52,624 nucleotides of DNA from Nanoarchaeota archaeon (GCA_018897155.1 JAHILE010000024.1:1-52624), one strand, 5' to 3'; shown: positions 9,706-18,815, numbered from the stretch's first letter. Made by a program: numbers and translations. Notes: generated by a model from the sequence alone, not told the origin.

Positions 9706-9807
9706 TTTAGAATAATTCCCGTCAAGCGTCGTCTTTTAATTTATAAACAATAAGAAACTCATAAATATCTCTAGAGGCACCAGCTACAATGCCTATCGAG
9801 GGTCAAA

Positions 9808-11136
9808 ATGCGAACAAAAGAAGAGATAAAAAAAGAAATTTTTGGCAAAGTAAAGGAATACTGCCTGCTAGCCCACAAAAAAGACGAATTTATTCCCGGC
9901 AAATCAAAGATAAACTATGCCGGCCGCGTTTTTGACGAAAAAGAAATTATATCCCTTGTTGATTCTGCGCTCGAATTCTGGCTCACGGCAGGCAGATTTG
10001 CAGCGCAGTTTGAAAAGGAATTTGCAGATTTTCTGGGCGTAAAATATTGCCTGCTGACAAATTCCGGCTCATCAGCCAATCTTCTTGCAGTTTCTGCCTT
10101 GACTTCATCGGCTCTTGGAGACAAGCAGCTAAAACCCGGAGACGAAGTAATAACCGTTGCTGCGGGATTTCCAACAACCGTAAATCCTATTGTGCAGAAT
10201 GGGCTTGTTCCTGTGTTTGTGGATGTTGCTCTTGGCACATACAATATTCAGCATAACAGAATTGAAGATGCCATCACTGAAAAGACAAAAGCCATAATTG
10301 TCGCGCACACAATGGGCAATCCGTTCAATTTAAATGAAGTTGCAAAAATTGCAAAAAAACACAACCTCTGGCTTATAGAAGATTCATGCGACGCATTGGG
10401 CTCAAAATACGATGGAAAATATACCGGAACTTTCGGAGACATAGCGACATTCAGCTTCTATCCGGCCCACCATATCACTATGGGTGAAGGAGGCGCGCTT
10501 GTAACAAATAATCCTCAACTAAAACAGCTAATAGAATCATTTAGGGACTGGGGGCGGGACTGTTACTGCGGGCCGGGATGCGACAATACGTGCGGAAAAA
10601 GATTCAGCCAGCAATTGGGCACACTTCCGTTCGGGTATGATCATAAATACATGTACTCGCACATAGGATACAACCTAAAAGTCACTGACATGCAGGCTGC
10701 CATCGGAGTTGAACAGCTCAAAAAACTCCCGGAATTTATTGATGCGCGCAAAAGAAATTTCAAATTATTATACAACGGGCTGAAAAAGTACGATAAATAT
10801 TTCATTATGCCTGAAACTGAAAAAGGGGCTGATCCGAGCTGGTTTGGATTTCTCCTGACAATCCGTGAAGGCGCAGGATTCACAAAGAATGATATCGTAA
10901 AATACCTTGAAGATAATAAAATAGCGACAAGGATGCTGTTTGCAGGCAATATTACGCGCCAGCCAAGCTTTAAGAATATTAACTATCGCATATCCGGCGG
11001 CCTTGAAAACACTGACAATATAATGAATAACACGTTTTGGATTGGAGTTTATCCCGGAATGACTGAAAGCATGATTGATTATATAATAAGTAGTTTTGAT
11101 AAATTCATGTGCGACAAAATCTCGCAAGAAAAATAA
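9808..11136 (+). CDS. rfbH: CDP-4-keto-6-deoxy-D-glucose-3-dehydrase (E1)
   Basis: This is a PMP/PLP-fold enzyme of the DegT family whose PLP lysine is replaced by histidine ([12 protein letters not shown], His221/222). It also has cysteines at 194, 252, 254 and 262, giving the spacing C-x57-C-x1-C-x7-C. As recalled from the literature, this is exactly the 2Fe-2S signature of the Yersinia and Salmonella E1 enzyme (DdhC/AscC/RfbH), which removes the 3-hydroxyl on the way to CDP-3,6-dideoxyhexoses. The N-terminus is also of the RfbH type. The reductase partner (E3, DdhD) and the CDP-glucose enzymes are not in the window. The epimerase-like SDR at 12860-13885 fits the same pathway. A TATA-like sequence lies at 9738-9748. 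Confidence 0.93.
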   Translation: MRTKEEIKKEIFGKVKEYCLLAHKKDEFIPGKSKINYAGRVFDEKEIISLVDSALEFWLTAGRFAAQFEKEFADFLGVKYCLLTNSGSSANLLAVSALTSSALGDKQLKPGDEVITVAAGFPTTVNPIVQNGLVPVFVDVALGTYNIQHNRIEDAITEKTKAIIVAHTMGNPFNLNEVAKIAKKHNLWLIEDSCDALGSKYDGKYTGTFGDIATFSFYPAHHITMGEGGALVTNNPQLKQLIESFRDWGRDCYCGPGCDNTCGKRFSQQLGTLPFGYDHKYMYSHIGYNLKVTDMQAAIGVEQLKKLPEFIDARKRNFKLLYNGLKKYDKYFIMPETEKGADPSWFGFLLTIREGAGFTKNDIVKYLEDNKIATRMLFAGNITRQPSFKNINYRISGGLENTDNIMNNTFWIGVYPGMTESMIDYIISSFDKFMCDKISQEK

Positions 11137-11153
11137 TTCATGGAAGTGTAGCT

Positions 11154-12050
11154 ATGTGGAGTGATAATGTAACTGTTTGCCTTCTTTGTCGTAATGAAGA
11201 AAAAAGAATCGAAAATGCAATCAGGAATTTCAAAGACAAATTCAAAATACTGGTTATAGACGACATCCCGCCAAGCACGGATCGCACTCATGAAATCTGC
11301 AAAAAGCTTTGCGTAGAGTATACAAATGTAAACAGAGGCAACCGCGCTGAGCAGCCTGATTTAATGAATAAATTTTGGAAAAAGGTTAAAACTGAGTATA
11401 TGCTTTTTGCGGCATGCGGCGAATATATTCCGGACGAATTACTGCAATTATATGCAAAAGTTGCAAACGAAAAATCATACGATGTTGTGCGCGCATGGAG
11501 AATAAGCATCACTGCCGGAAAGCATCTTTTGGTGTGGGGCGATGCCCGTAAATTCACAAAAAGAACAAAAGGCATAGGGCATTTACGATTCATGCGACGG
11601 GGAAGCATAGACTACAAAGGCAACATAATACACCGTGAAGGGAAAATGGTCAATCCGGAAAAATCATTAGCACCGTCAATTGATCCGCACCTTATGTTTT
11701 ATCAGTTCAGGGATTATGACTCTTCATGGACCGAAATCAAACACGCAGGATACAACGATATCAATGCGATACAGCTTTATGAAAAAGGGGAAAAATATTC
11801 ATTGTTTAAAATGCTGTACAAGAGCATAGGAGCATTTTTTGTCTGTTATTTTGTACGGGGGGCATGGAAACAAGGGCACCTGGGATTCATGCACTCATAT
11901 TACCGGTTTACACACTACATGGGACTGTATCTGCGGCTTTGGGATATTGAACACAACCTGCAAAAAAAAGATATAGAAAAAATACATAACGACCTTCGAT
12001 CAAAGCTGATATCAAAAGAAATCACGGTTGATGATTTATTAAAATATTGA
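11154..12050 (+). CDS. Glycosyltransferase family 2-like protein
   Basis: The protein starts VTVCLLCRNEEKRIENAI and has VIDDIPPSTDRTHEI, a divergent form of the GT2 nucleotide-binding region. FAACGEYIPDELL takes the place of the usual DxD segment. The rest is unlike the common GT2 pattern but shares its helical C-terminus. A frame reaches back to 11109 inside the previous gene. The ATG at 11154 puts the first beta strand at the right distance and is preferred. It probably transfers a sugar made in this locus, but the altered DxD means donor use is uncertain. Confidence 0.65.
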   Translation: MWSDNVTVCLLCRNEEKRIENAIRNFKDKFKILVIDDIPPSTDRTHEICKKLCVEYTNVNRGNRAEQPDLMNKFWKKVKTEYMLFAACGEYIPDELLQLYAKVANEKSYDVVRAWRISITAGKHLLVWGDARKFTKRTKGIGHLRFMRRGSIDYKGNIIHREGKMVNPEKSLAPSIDPHLMFYQFRDYDSSWTEIKHAGYNDINAIQLYEKGEKYSLFKMLYKSIGAFFVCYFVRGAWKQGHLGFMHSYYRFTHYMGLYLRLWDIEHNLQKKDIEKIHNDLRSKLISKEITVDDLLKY

Positions 12051-12122
12051 TGACAAAGTTGAAACCCTCCATATGCGAGTAGACAAACTCATAGAACAGT
12101 ACCTAACATTTGGTGATTATTT

Positions 12123-12827
12123 ATGAATGAAATAAAAAACACAGCAAATAAAGGAAGCATTATTCCGGGCGACAGCAGAGCCAGAAAAATAATCAGAAAG
12201 CCGGCTAATTTTTTATTGTACCACTACCGCAAAATATTCACGTCAGGGAAAACATTTGAAATCAACGGAAAGCAATATCCATACTTTTATCACATCCATA
12301 ATGTGACCTGGAAAAATGAGCGCGCAGTAGAACTTTCAGTCGCCCTTGAATCCTTGAAAAAATATGAGGGTAAGAAAATACTTGAAATCGGAAATGTTTT
12401 ATCGCACTACATCCCGATCACACATGATGTTGTTGACAAATATGAGATTGCAGATGGCGTCATAAATGAAGATGTTGTGGATTACAAGCCGTCAAAAAAA
12501 TATGACCTGATTTTAAGCATATCGACTATGGAACACGTGGGATGGGATGAAGAGCCAAAAGACCCGAATAAAATACCTAGAGCAATTGAAAACCTTAAAA
12601 AATGCCTTTCGCCGGGCGGAGCAATTATTGTTACAATGCCTCTTGGCGAAAATCCCTATTTGGATGAATTGATTAAAAAGAGAAAAATACAGTTCAAAAA
12701 ACAATATTTCCTAAAACGGGTCTCTAAAAATAATGACTGGGTACAGGTCGATTTGAAAGATATTGAGAATGTGAAATACGACAGCCCTTACCGCAATGCA
12801 AACGGAATAATCATAGGCATTATTTAA
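12123..12827 (+). CDS. Class I SAM-dependent methyltransferase-like protein
   Basis: The SAM fold is seen in KILEIGNVLSHYIP, an acidic end of strand 2 (EIADGVINEDVVDY), YDLILSISTMEHVGWDE and LKKCLSPGGAIIVTMP. The glycine-rich loop is short and not canonical, as in several families next to glycosyltransferases. GGTGAT five bases ahead of the ATG supports the start. It is plus-strand, behind the GT2, and converges with the epimerase gene at 12860. The acceptor is unknown. Confidence 0.65.
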   Translation: MNEIKNTANKGSIIPGDSRARKIIRKPANFLLYHYRKIFTSGKTFEINGKQYPYFYHIHNVTWKNERAVELSVALESLKKYEGKKILEIGNVLSHYIPITHDVVDKYEIADGVINEDVVDYKPSKKYDLILSISTMEHVGWDEEPKDPNKIPRAIENLKKCLSPGGAIIVTMPLGENPYLDELIKKRKIQFKKQYFLKRVSKNNDWVQVDLKDIENVKYDSPYRNANGIIIGII

Positions 12828-12859
12828 AAAATAACTCCGCCTCATGAACGAGGTATAAC

Positions 12860-13885
12860 TTATTCTTGCAACACCGCATTCTCCTTAGCCCATGCGTAAA
12901 GCTCTTTTATCCCTTCCTTCGGCGAAACTTTCGGCGCCCACTTCAGAATTCTTTCCGCCTTCCTTATATCGCTGTAATAGACTTTCTGGTCCGCAGGCCT
13001 CCATTCGTGATGGCTTATTGGCGGAAGCAGCTGATTGCGGCCGATTTCTTCAAGGCATTCCTTTACTGATATGACATTTTTCGGCCCTCCGCCGATGTTA
13101 AAAACATTTCCCTTTGCCTCAGTGATATTCTCTATTTCTTTTATGCAAAGCGCGGCAACATCGCTTGCAAAAAGCACGTCCCGGACCTGTTTTCCGTCGC
13201 CGTAGATGCTCATCGCCTTTTTGCGCAGCGCAGAAATAACAAAGTGTGCTATCCAGCCCTGGTCCTCGTTGCCGTACTGATTTTTCCCGTACATGCAGCT
13301 GCAGCGGTTGACTACTGTCGGCATCTTGAAAACCTGGCTGTAATCCTGCATGTAGATGTCTGCAGCAAGTTTTGAGCATCCGTAAGGCGTGTGCTCCCGC
13401 GCATCTATTGAAAAGTTCTCAGGAATCCCCTTTCCTTTCAGTTCGCCGGCAAAATCATATCGCGTCTTCTGCTCTTGGAGAGGAACTGCATTGACATTAT
13501 CGCCATATACTTTGTTGGTTGAAAAGAATAAGATTGCCTGCGCTTTTCCATACTTTCGCGCGGCTTCAAGAACATTTAAAGTGCCGTCGATATTTGTAGC
13601 CTTGTCCAGCATAGGATCTGCAATAGATGTGGTTACAGCCACCTGGGCGGCGGCATGGACTATAGCGTCCTTGTTTACAACAGCATCTTTAACAGCATCA
13701 AAATTCCTTACATCAGCCTCGATTATTTTGACATCAGGGTAATTCTTCTTTATGAACGCCCTGTTTTTTACAGAAGTCTCTCTTGAAAAGTTGTCAAATA
13801 TTGTAACATCAAAGCCTTTTTTTGAGAATGCTTCCACAAGGTTTGTTCCTATAAATCCTCCGCCACCAGTAATTAAAATTTTCAT
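12860..13885 (-). CDS. CDP-paratose/tyvelose 2-epimerase-like extended SDR
   Basis: The N-terminus (ITGGGGFIGTNLVEAF) is the NAD-binding turn, and YGCSK holds the catalytic Tyr and Lys. The stretch MYGKNQYGNEDQGWIAHFV and SIYGDGKQVRDVLFASDV is the pattern found in CDP-paratose 2-epimerase (RfbE-like) proteins. That family makes CDP-tyvelose from CDP-paratose, both 3,6-dideoxyhexoses, which matches the E1 enzyme encoded 1.7 kb away. The sugar specificity remains an inference. The gene is transcribed towards 12827 and lies downstream of the glycosyltransferase at 13950-15047 on the same strand, with a small hairpin repeat between them. Confidence 0.78.
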   Translation of the reverse strand: MKILITGGGGFIGTNLVEAFSKKGFDVTIFDNFSRETSVKNRAFIKKNYPDVKIIEADVRNFDAVKDAVVNKDAIVHAAAQVAVTTSIADPMLDKATNIDGTLNVLEAARKYGKAQAILFFSTNKVYGDNVNAVPLQEQKTRYDFAGELKGKGIPENFSIDAREHTPYGCSKLAADIYMQDYSQVFKMPTVVNRCSCMYGKNQYGNEDQGWIAHFVISALRKKAMSIYGDGKQVRDVLFASDVAALCIKEIENITEAKGNVFNIGGGPKNVISVKECLEEIGRNQLLPPISHHEWRPADQKVYYSDIRKAERILKWAPKVSPKEGIKELYAWAKENAVLQE

Positions 13886-13911
13886 TTTGAATCCCCATAA
13901 TCTTGAAAAAT

Positions 13912-13947
13912 GAAAAGCTTCGAATAAGCGAAGCGAAACGAGATGAT
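13912..13947 (+). repeat. Dispersed hairpin repeat, short copy A
   Basis: This copy contains AAGCTTCGAA, GCGAAGCGAA and the terminal CGAGATGAT box. It lies between two minus-strand genes and ends three bases before the stop codon of the glycosyltransferase. It shares both end boxes with the copies at 16.6, 17.3 and 35.4 kb but lacks their leading hairpins. Confidence 0.65.
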
Positions 13948-13949
13948 TC

Positions 13950-15047
13950 TCATATCAATTCACCATAAAAAGATTCTATATCCCCTGCTGTTTTAGCCCA
14001 ATCATATTCCTTTGCGGTTTTCTTTGCAGCGGCTTCAATCCTATTGCGTATATTCAAAGGCAAGTTATTTATTTCTATTATTCTTTCAGCAGCCTTCTTT
14101 GCATCCGAGAAATCGACAATAAATCCGTTCTTTCCGTCATTGATAAATGCGCGAAACGCTTGGATATCATTCAAAACCGGTATGCAGCCCGCTGCCATGG
14201 CTTCAATTGCAGATATGCCAAAGCCCTCATAACTTGATGCAAGCACAAAAATGCCTGATTTTTTGTAGTATTCAAGAAGTTCTTTTCCATGCTTTTCGCC
14301 TTCAAAAAATACGTTTTTTTCGACACCTAGGGACTTTGCAATAGCTTGCGCCTCTTTTTGTCTGCCCCAGTCGCCGCCCACAACAAACAGCTTTATGCCC
14401 GGGATTTTTTTCCTGGCTTCTGCAGCGCATTTTACCAAATTGTCGACGCGCTTGTTCTCTGAAATCCTTCCGACAAAAAGCAATGTACTTTTTTCCGGCT
14501 TGCGCGCAATGTCAAAAAAATCATAGCGTATGGAATAAGGCACATATGCGCACTTGTTTTTTGATATTTTTGAAAACAGCTCAAGGTCGTTTTTGCTGTG
14601 CGCAAATATCTTGCTTATGCCGGATGAAACAAGCCTGAACCATCCGAAAAAATAGAATTTCTTAAGAACAGACAAGTTTTTTGTATGAAATATTCCGCCG
14701 TGCGTCGAAAGAACAAGCGGCTTTCCGTGCAGCCATTTTGTAAGGGAAAAATAATCTGAAAAGAAACCGACGCCATGTATGTGAATCACATCATAGTTTT
14801 TGGCGAATTTCAGGACAGAAGGCGCGATTTTGTAATATTTCAGATTAGAATATGGAAGCCGGTAAATGTTTATGCCTTCAAAAATATCCCTTGCAGGAAG
14901 TTTTTCGCTCGCGTATGCGCAGGTATTCAAGCATGCGACATCGCTCGTATGTCCGCGCGAAATAAGCTCCTTGCACAGGTCAAGAACATAGCTTTCAATT
15001 CCGCCGGTGCATGGATAAAAATGCCCGCAAACATGAAGAATTCTGAT
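13950..15047 (-). CDS. GT4 family glycosyltransferase with an apparent ATC start codon
   Basis: This is a GT-B enzyme with LLFVGRISENKRVDNLV, FFEGEKHG and the GT4 donor-site motif SSYEGFGISAIEAMAAGCIPV (EX7E), which retains the alpha configuration of the transferred sugar. The frame from the first ordinary start (TTG at 14930) would lack the first beta strand and the acceptor loop. Reading further back, the frame continues as ILHVCGHFYPCTGGIE, the normal N-terminus of the family, and an in-frame stop lies only seven codons before 15047. The only start that fits is ATC at 15047-15045, three bases after a perfect GGTGAT. Full length is then 365 residues. A sequencing error in the start codon is the alternative. 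Confidence 0.8.
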   Translation of the reverse strand: MRILHVCGHFYPCTGGIESYVLDLCKELISRGHTSDVACLNTCAYASEKLPARDIFEGINIYRLPYSNLKYYKIAPSVLKFAKNYDVIHIHGVGFFSDYFSLTKWLHGKPLVLSTHGGIFHTKNLSVLKKFYFFGWFRLVSSGISKIFAHSKNDLELFSKISKNKCAYVPYSIRYDFFDIARKPEKSTLLFVGRISENKRVDNLVKCAAEARKKIPGIKLFVVGGDWGRQKEAQAIAKSLGVEKNVFFEGEKHGKELLEYYKKSGIFVLASSYEGFGISAIEAMAAGCIPVLNDIQAFRAFINDGKNGFIVDFSDAKKAAERIIEINNLPLNIRNRIEAAAKKTAKEYDWAKTAGDIESFYGELI

Positions 15048-15126
15048 AAAATCACCAAACCGCGTTAATTAACTTATAAACAAAAGCTTAAAAAATACAA
15101 TATTCCTCCAATACGTGTGTGATTAT

Positions 15127-16065
15127 ATGTCAAAAGAACTCGTAACCGGAGGATTCGGATTCATAGGGACTAACCTGGTCAGGCGGCTTGTAGCCGATGG
15201 ACGGGATGTCGTGGCTGTTGATAATCAATTTCTTGGCCGCGTCGAAAATCTCGACGGCGTAAACTGCGAAAAAATTGTATGCGATATCTGTAATTTCCAG
15301 AAGCTTAAAAACATAGTTGAAACGCACGACATTAAAAAAATATACCATCTGGCCGGATTCTCGAGCGCGCCGATGTTTAAAGACCATTCAGAACGCATAA
15401 TAAGCAACCTCACCGGATTCAAAAACATTCTTGAGCTTGCCGCAACCCGTAAAATAAATGTAGTCTACGCAACTACGAGCTCTCTTTATGCGAGATGCCA
15501 AAAACCATATACGGAGGATATGAAAATTGTCCCGGGAACACCTTATGAACTCAGCAAATACCTGATGGAAATCACAGCGCAGATGTACCTCCAGTATTTT
15601 GGCGTTTCTGCAAAGGGCGCGCGCTTCTTTTCCGTATACGGGCCATACGAATCGCACAAAACGCAGTATGCAAATAATGCGACCCAGTTTCTTTGGGACC
15701 TCCGGGCAGGGCGCGCTCCAATAATTTATGGCGACGGAACGCAGACGCGCGACTTCACATATGTGAGCGACGTTGTTGAGGCGCTCATGAATATCATGGA
15801 AAAGGGAAAAGATGCCGAAATCTACAATGTCGGAACAGGAATTGAATACTCATTCAATCAGCTTGTAGGGATTTTAAACAAAAAGCTTGGCACAAACATA
15901 AAGCCGACATACGTAAAAAACCCGCTTAAAAATTACGTGCAAAGCACGCTTTCGGATATCTCAAAAATAAAGCGCGAAATCGGATGGGCTCCTAAAATGC
16001 CTTTTGAAGATGGGCTTAAAAAAAGCATAGAATTCTATTCAAAGAATCCGCAAAAAGAGCTTTAA
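15127..16065 (+). CDS. NAD-dependent nucleotide-sugar epimerase (UDP-glucose 4-epimerase-like)
   Basis: TGGFGFIGTNLV is a complete NAD-binding turn, YELSK carries the catalytic Tyr and Lys, and TTSSLYA holds the Ser/Thr of the triad. The pattern YGDGTQTRDFTYVSDVV, YNVGTG and EIGWAPKMPFEDGL is that of archaeal GalE-like and UDP-GlcNAc 4-epimerase-like SDRs. The ATG at 15127 is preferred over 15115 because it gives the normal short lead to the first strand. The gene diverges from the GT4 gene, and TATA-like sequences lie between them (15073-15080 for the minus gene, 15080-15095 for this one). Confidence 0.8.
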   Translation: MSKELVTGGFGFIGTNLVRRLVADGRDVVAVDNQFLGRVENLDGVNCEKIVCDICNFQKLKNIVETHDIKKIYHLAGFSSAPMFKDHSERIISNLTGFKNILELAATRKINVVYATTSSLYARCQKPYTEDMKIVPGTPYELSKYLMEITAQMYLQYFGVSAKGARFFSVYGPYESHKTQYANNATQFLWDLRAGRAPIIYGDGTQTRDFTYVSDVVEALMNIMEKGKDAEIYNVGTGIEYSFNQLVGILNKKLGTNIKPTYVKNPLKNYVQSTLSDISKIKREIGWAPKMPFEDGLKKSIEFYSKNPQKEL

Positions 16066-16101
16066 AGCCAATTAGTTAAATCGACATCAAATAGGGTATT
16101 T

Positions 16102-17244
16102 TCATTTTTTAAGCCTCCTAAATACATCATCCGCAAAACCGCGGAAAACACCAAAACCAGTTGCAAATGCTCTGAACAGTATTATAACAAATGCCCAAAA
16201 TCCAACCAGAATATCTCTTTTGAATATGTGTATTAGCAAAGGTAAAGAAAGAAATAATATTGCTATTGTTGGAATTATTTGATATATTACAATCCATGAA
16301 AATGGCGGCATCTTTTGAAAAATAATCCAACGCACAACATCACTAAGTGCAGAGGAAAAAAATAGTCCTGCAAAAAAGATTTCCAAAAAGGCGCTCTTTG
16401 GCGTATATGAATGCCCTTTTTTGAGCGTTTTTTCTCTTTTTTGGTAAACTCTGTATCTCCATCGCGCGTTTCTGTATTTTTGGCGCAAGTACTTCATTAA
16501 AGTGTTAGGGTGTGTGTGGTAAACAATGGCTTTAGGCGCGAAAACCATTTTTGGGGCTGTCAAAGTCCCAAAATCCTTGCGCTCCGCTTTAGGCTTTTCA
16601 GACGATGTCTGAAAAAGCTTCGAGCCTTGCGAGATGATCCTATAGCCCGACTCGGCAATTCTAAATGAAAGCTCAGGGTCCTCTCCGGCGGATGTTGAAA
16701 ACGACTCGTCAAATCCGCCGAATTTTTCAAATATATCCTTGCGGTACCCTGCAGAGAACGTCCCGATAAAATCAATAGATTTCATTCCCGCCATTTTCGC
16801 GTGCCTCTCCTCGATTTCATACTGCGCAAATCTTGCGATAATTTCCTTCTGGCGCGTCCTGTAAGTGCCTGAAACTCCGACAACAATTTTATCCGAGAAA
16901 GGCGCGGCCATTTCCGCAATCCAGTTCTCCTCCGGCTCGCAGTCGGAATCCGTAAATAATAGTATGTTTCCGCGCGCCATTCTCGCGCCGAAATTGCGCG
17001 CAGATGCCGGGCCTTTGTGCTGGCGCTTAAAGAACTTAACATTTTTGAAAGATTTGACAATATCTACAGTTTTATCAATTGAGCCGTCGTCGACAACAAT
17101 AATCTCAAATTTCTGGCTTATATATGCAGTGCTTCCTTCTTTATCAACAACCTCGTAATTTTTAATGCTCTGCAACTGAAGCGCCTTGATGCAGTTGCCT
17201 ATTGTCTTCTCGGAATTGTAGGATGGCATTATTACAGAAATCAT
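16102..17244 (-). CDS. GT2 glycosyltransferase with C-terminal membrane segments and an in-frame repeat insertion
   Basis: It has the GT2 core IVVDDGSIDKT, ASARNFGA, LFTDSDCEPEENW and GEDPELSFRI, and about three hydrophobic segments near the C-terminus (about 290-370), so it is probably membrane-anchored and acts on a lipid-linked acceptor. Between GYRI and VFAPKAIVYHTHP, which are normally joined, there are about 29 extra residues (204-232). Their DNA (16549-16637) is a copy of the dispersed hairpin repeat. A second odd stretch of about 16 residues (29-45, NYEVVDKEG ... YISQ) splits the first strand from its usual position and looks like a diverged partial duplication of the following KFEIIVVD. 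The reading frame stays open through both. Confidence 0.82.
   Translation of the reverse strand: MISVIMPSYNSEKTIGNCIKALQLQSIKNYEVVDKEGSTAYISQKFEIIVVDDGSIDKTVDIVKSFKNVKFFKRQHKGPASARNFGARMARGNILLFTDSDCEPEENWIAEMAAPFSDKIVVGVSGTYRTRQKEIIARFAQYEIEERHAKMAGMKSIDFIGTFSAGYRKDIFEKFGGFDESFSTSAGEDPELSFRIAESGYRIISQGSKLFQTSSEKPKAERKDFGTLTAPKMVFAPKAIVYHTHPNTLMKYLRQKYRNARWRYRVYQKREKTLKKGHSYTPKSAFLEIFFAGLFFSSALSDVVRWIIFQKMPPFSWIVIYQIIPTIAILFLSLPLLIHIFKRDILVGFWAFVIILFRAFATGFGVFRGFADDVFRRLKK
16549..16637 (+). repeat. Dispersed hairpin repeat, copy C inside a coding region
   Basis: Two hairpins are visible: TTTTGGG at 16549-16555 pairs with CCCAAAA at 16567-16573, and TTTTCAGAC at 16595-16603 pairs with GTCTGAAAA at 16607-16615 over a GAT loop. 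They are followed by AGCTTCGAG and the CGAGATGAT end box. The same order of parts is seen at 35315-35426. The element is in frame in the GT2 gene and adds about 29 residues. Confidence 0.7.
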
Positions 17245-17275
17245 TTTTTATCATCTCTTCATGCATTGGATTAAG

Positions 17276-17349
17276 ATCATCTCGTTTGCTGCTCGCAAAC
17301 TCGAAGCTTTTGAGGGCTCCAACCTCAAAAAGCTTGGCGCAAAATGCCA
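17276..17349 (-). repeat. Dispersed hairpin repeat, copy D
   Basis: On the minus strand this reads: a TTTTGAGG/CCTCAAAA hairpin, then AAGCTTCGAG, then a TTTGC/GCAAA hairpin, then CGAGATGAT. It lies between the start of the GT2 gene and the end of the radical SAM gene. The last hairpin is TTCGC/GCGAA in copy B, so both sides of the stem changed together, which argues that the folded form matters. Confidence 0.65.
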
Positions 17350-17390
17350 TGATTTTTTATCATTCTCCTTTTTCTTTGGATAAAAAACCA

Positions 17391-18815
17391 TTATTTCAGA
17401 TGCTTGACAAACGTCGCGCCTGCCTTGATTATCCGCGCCATTTCCTTTGGATTTTTCACTCCCTGGACAAGCTTTCCTGCAATATATTTTGGCCGCAGGT
17501 AAAACTGCCTTCGCGCCTTATTGCAAATCTTAACAAGCTCGGCTCCGCTCAATCCGGGTCTGTCAACAACGCAATTATGCAACCCCTCAGGAGTCAGCCA
17601 TTTTGAATAATCTTCTGTTGTAAGATACCCTTTTGCTTTTGCGCGCTTGTAATCCTCAGTTATCGGATAAACCATGAGCGGATAAAACTGTGCAGTATCC
17701 GGATGCAGTTCCTTTGAAAAATCAATAGTCTCCTGTATGCTTTCTTTTGTGTCGCTGTCAAGGCCCAAAACAAAGCAGCCATTAACAAGAAGCCCTGCGC
17801 GTCTTGCATTGTTCATGAACTCAAGCTGCATATCTCTCGTGGTCCTTTTATGTATTGATTCGAGCACCCTTGCGTTCGGGCTTTCAAAGCCAACGCACAT
17901 GAGCCTGCATCCTGCGGATTTCATCACATTAAGTGTTTCCATGTCAGTATTTACGCGCGCGTTGCACGACCACTTGATTTTTATGCCGCGCTTTTTCATA
18001 AGCTCGCAAAGCTCAATAGTCCTTTGCTTGACTGCGGGAAATGTCTCATCCTCAAACATGATTTCCTTAACTTCTGGCAGTTCTTTCTGGATGTATTCAA
18101 GCTCTTTGACAACATTTTCAATAGAGCGCGAGCGGTATGATCCCTTAAAAGGGCTGTTGCAAAAACTGCATGAATAAGGGCATCCGCGCGCGGTAAGTAT
18201 TGTCACTTGCGGAAAAGTCAGCGATGCGTAGAAATAATCGCGCACATTCAGGTGCTTCTTGTAAACTTCAGAGACAAACGGCAGCTCGTCAAGATTTTTG
18301 ATTAATTCGCGCGGCAGATTATCAACAATTTTTTTGCCGCTCGCAAAGCTCAGCCCTGCAACGCTGTCAAGCTTTTTCCCCGCTTCAAGGGCTTTTGCAA
18401 GGTCTCTTACAGTGTAATCATATTCGCTGCAACAGACAGAATCGATTTTGCCAAGCGCAATAGTCTCGTGCGGCATCGCAGTAGGGTGCGTTCCGACAAG
18501 ATTTATGTGAGCCGTTGGCACTGCCTCTTTTATTGCATCTGCAACAGCCACATCATTATAGATGCTTGGCGTGCTTGTGTCAATCACAACAAGAGCGGGA
18601 TTCTCGCGCTTTGCAAGTTCCATGACTTGATCGCGCGACATATTCTTTGCAACGGCATCGATGAGCAACACGTCAAAACCTTCTTTTTCAAGAACGCCCA
18701 CCATATACGATAAGAAGTAAGGCATGTATAATGTTCCGCTCTTTGTAACACAGGGAGAGCGCGATTGTCTCGAAAACCCTTTAATATAAGGTGGATTTAC
18801 TGCCAATATTTTCAT
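17391..18815 (-). CDS. B12-binding-domain radical SAM protein
   Basis: The N-terminal half is a cobalamin-binding-type Rossmann domain (ILAVNPPYIKGF, VLLIDAVAKNM, NLVGTHPTAMPHE). The radical SAM motif is CPYSCSFC (Cys212, Cys216, Cys219). SFASGKKIVDNLPRELIKNLDELPF is the linker typical of the class. The DxHxxG motif is absent (DAVAK in its place). The start codon overlaps the stop of the upstream homing endonuclease gene as ATGA. The substrate is unknown. Related genes in archaeal glycan loci suggest lipid or sugar methylation. Confidence 0.85.
   Translation of the reverse strand: MKILAVNPPYIKGFSRQSRSPCVTKSGTLYMPYFLSYMVGVLEKEGFDVLLIDAVAKNMSRDQVMELAKRENPALVVIDTSTPSIYNDVAVADAIKEAVPTAHINLVGTHPTAMPHETIALGKIDSVCCSEYDYTVRDLAKALEAGKKLDSVAGLSFASGKKIVDNLPRELIKNLDELPFVSEVYKKHLNVRDYFYASLTFPQVTILTARGCPYSCSFCNSPFKGSYRSRSIENVVKELEYIQKELPEVKEIMFEDETFPAVKQRTIELCELMKKRGIKIKWSCNARVNTDMETLNVMKSAGCRLMCVGFESPNARVLESIHKRTTRDMQLEFMNNARRAGLLVNGCFVLGLDSDTKESIQETIDFSKELHPDTAQFYPLMVYPITEDYKRAKAKGYLTTEDYSKWLTPEGLHNCVVDRPGLSGAELVKICNKARRQFYLRPKYIAGKLVQGVKNPKEMARIIKAGATFVKHLK

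Noticed and set aside
9915-10244. Antisense frames of about 100 codons across the E1 gene
   Set aside because: They mirror the codon pattern of a well-supported gene on the other strand and match no family.
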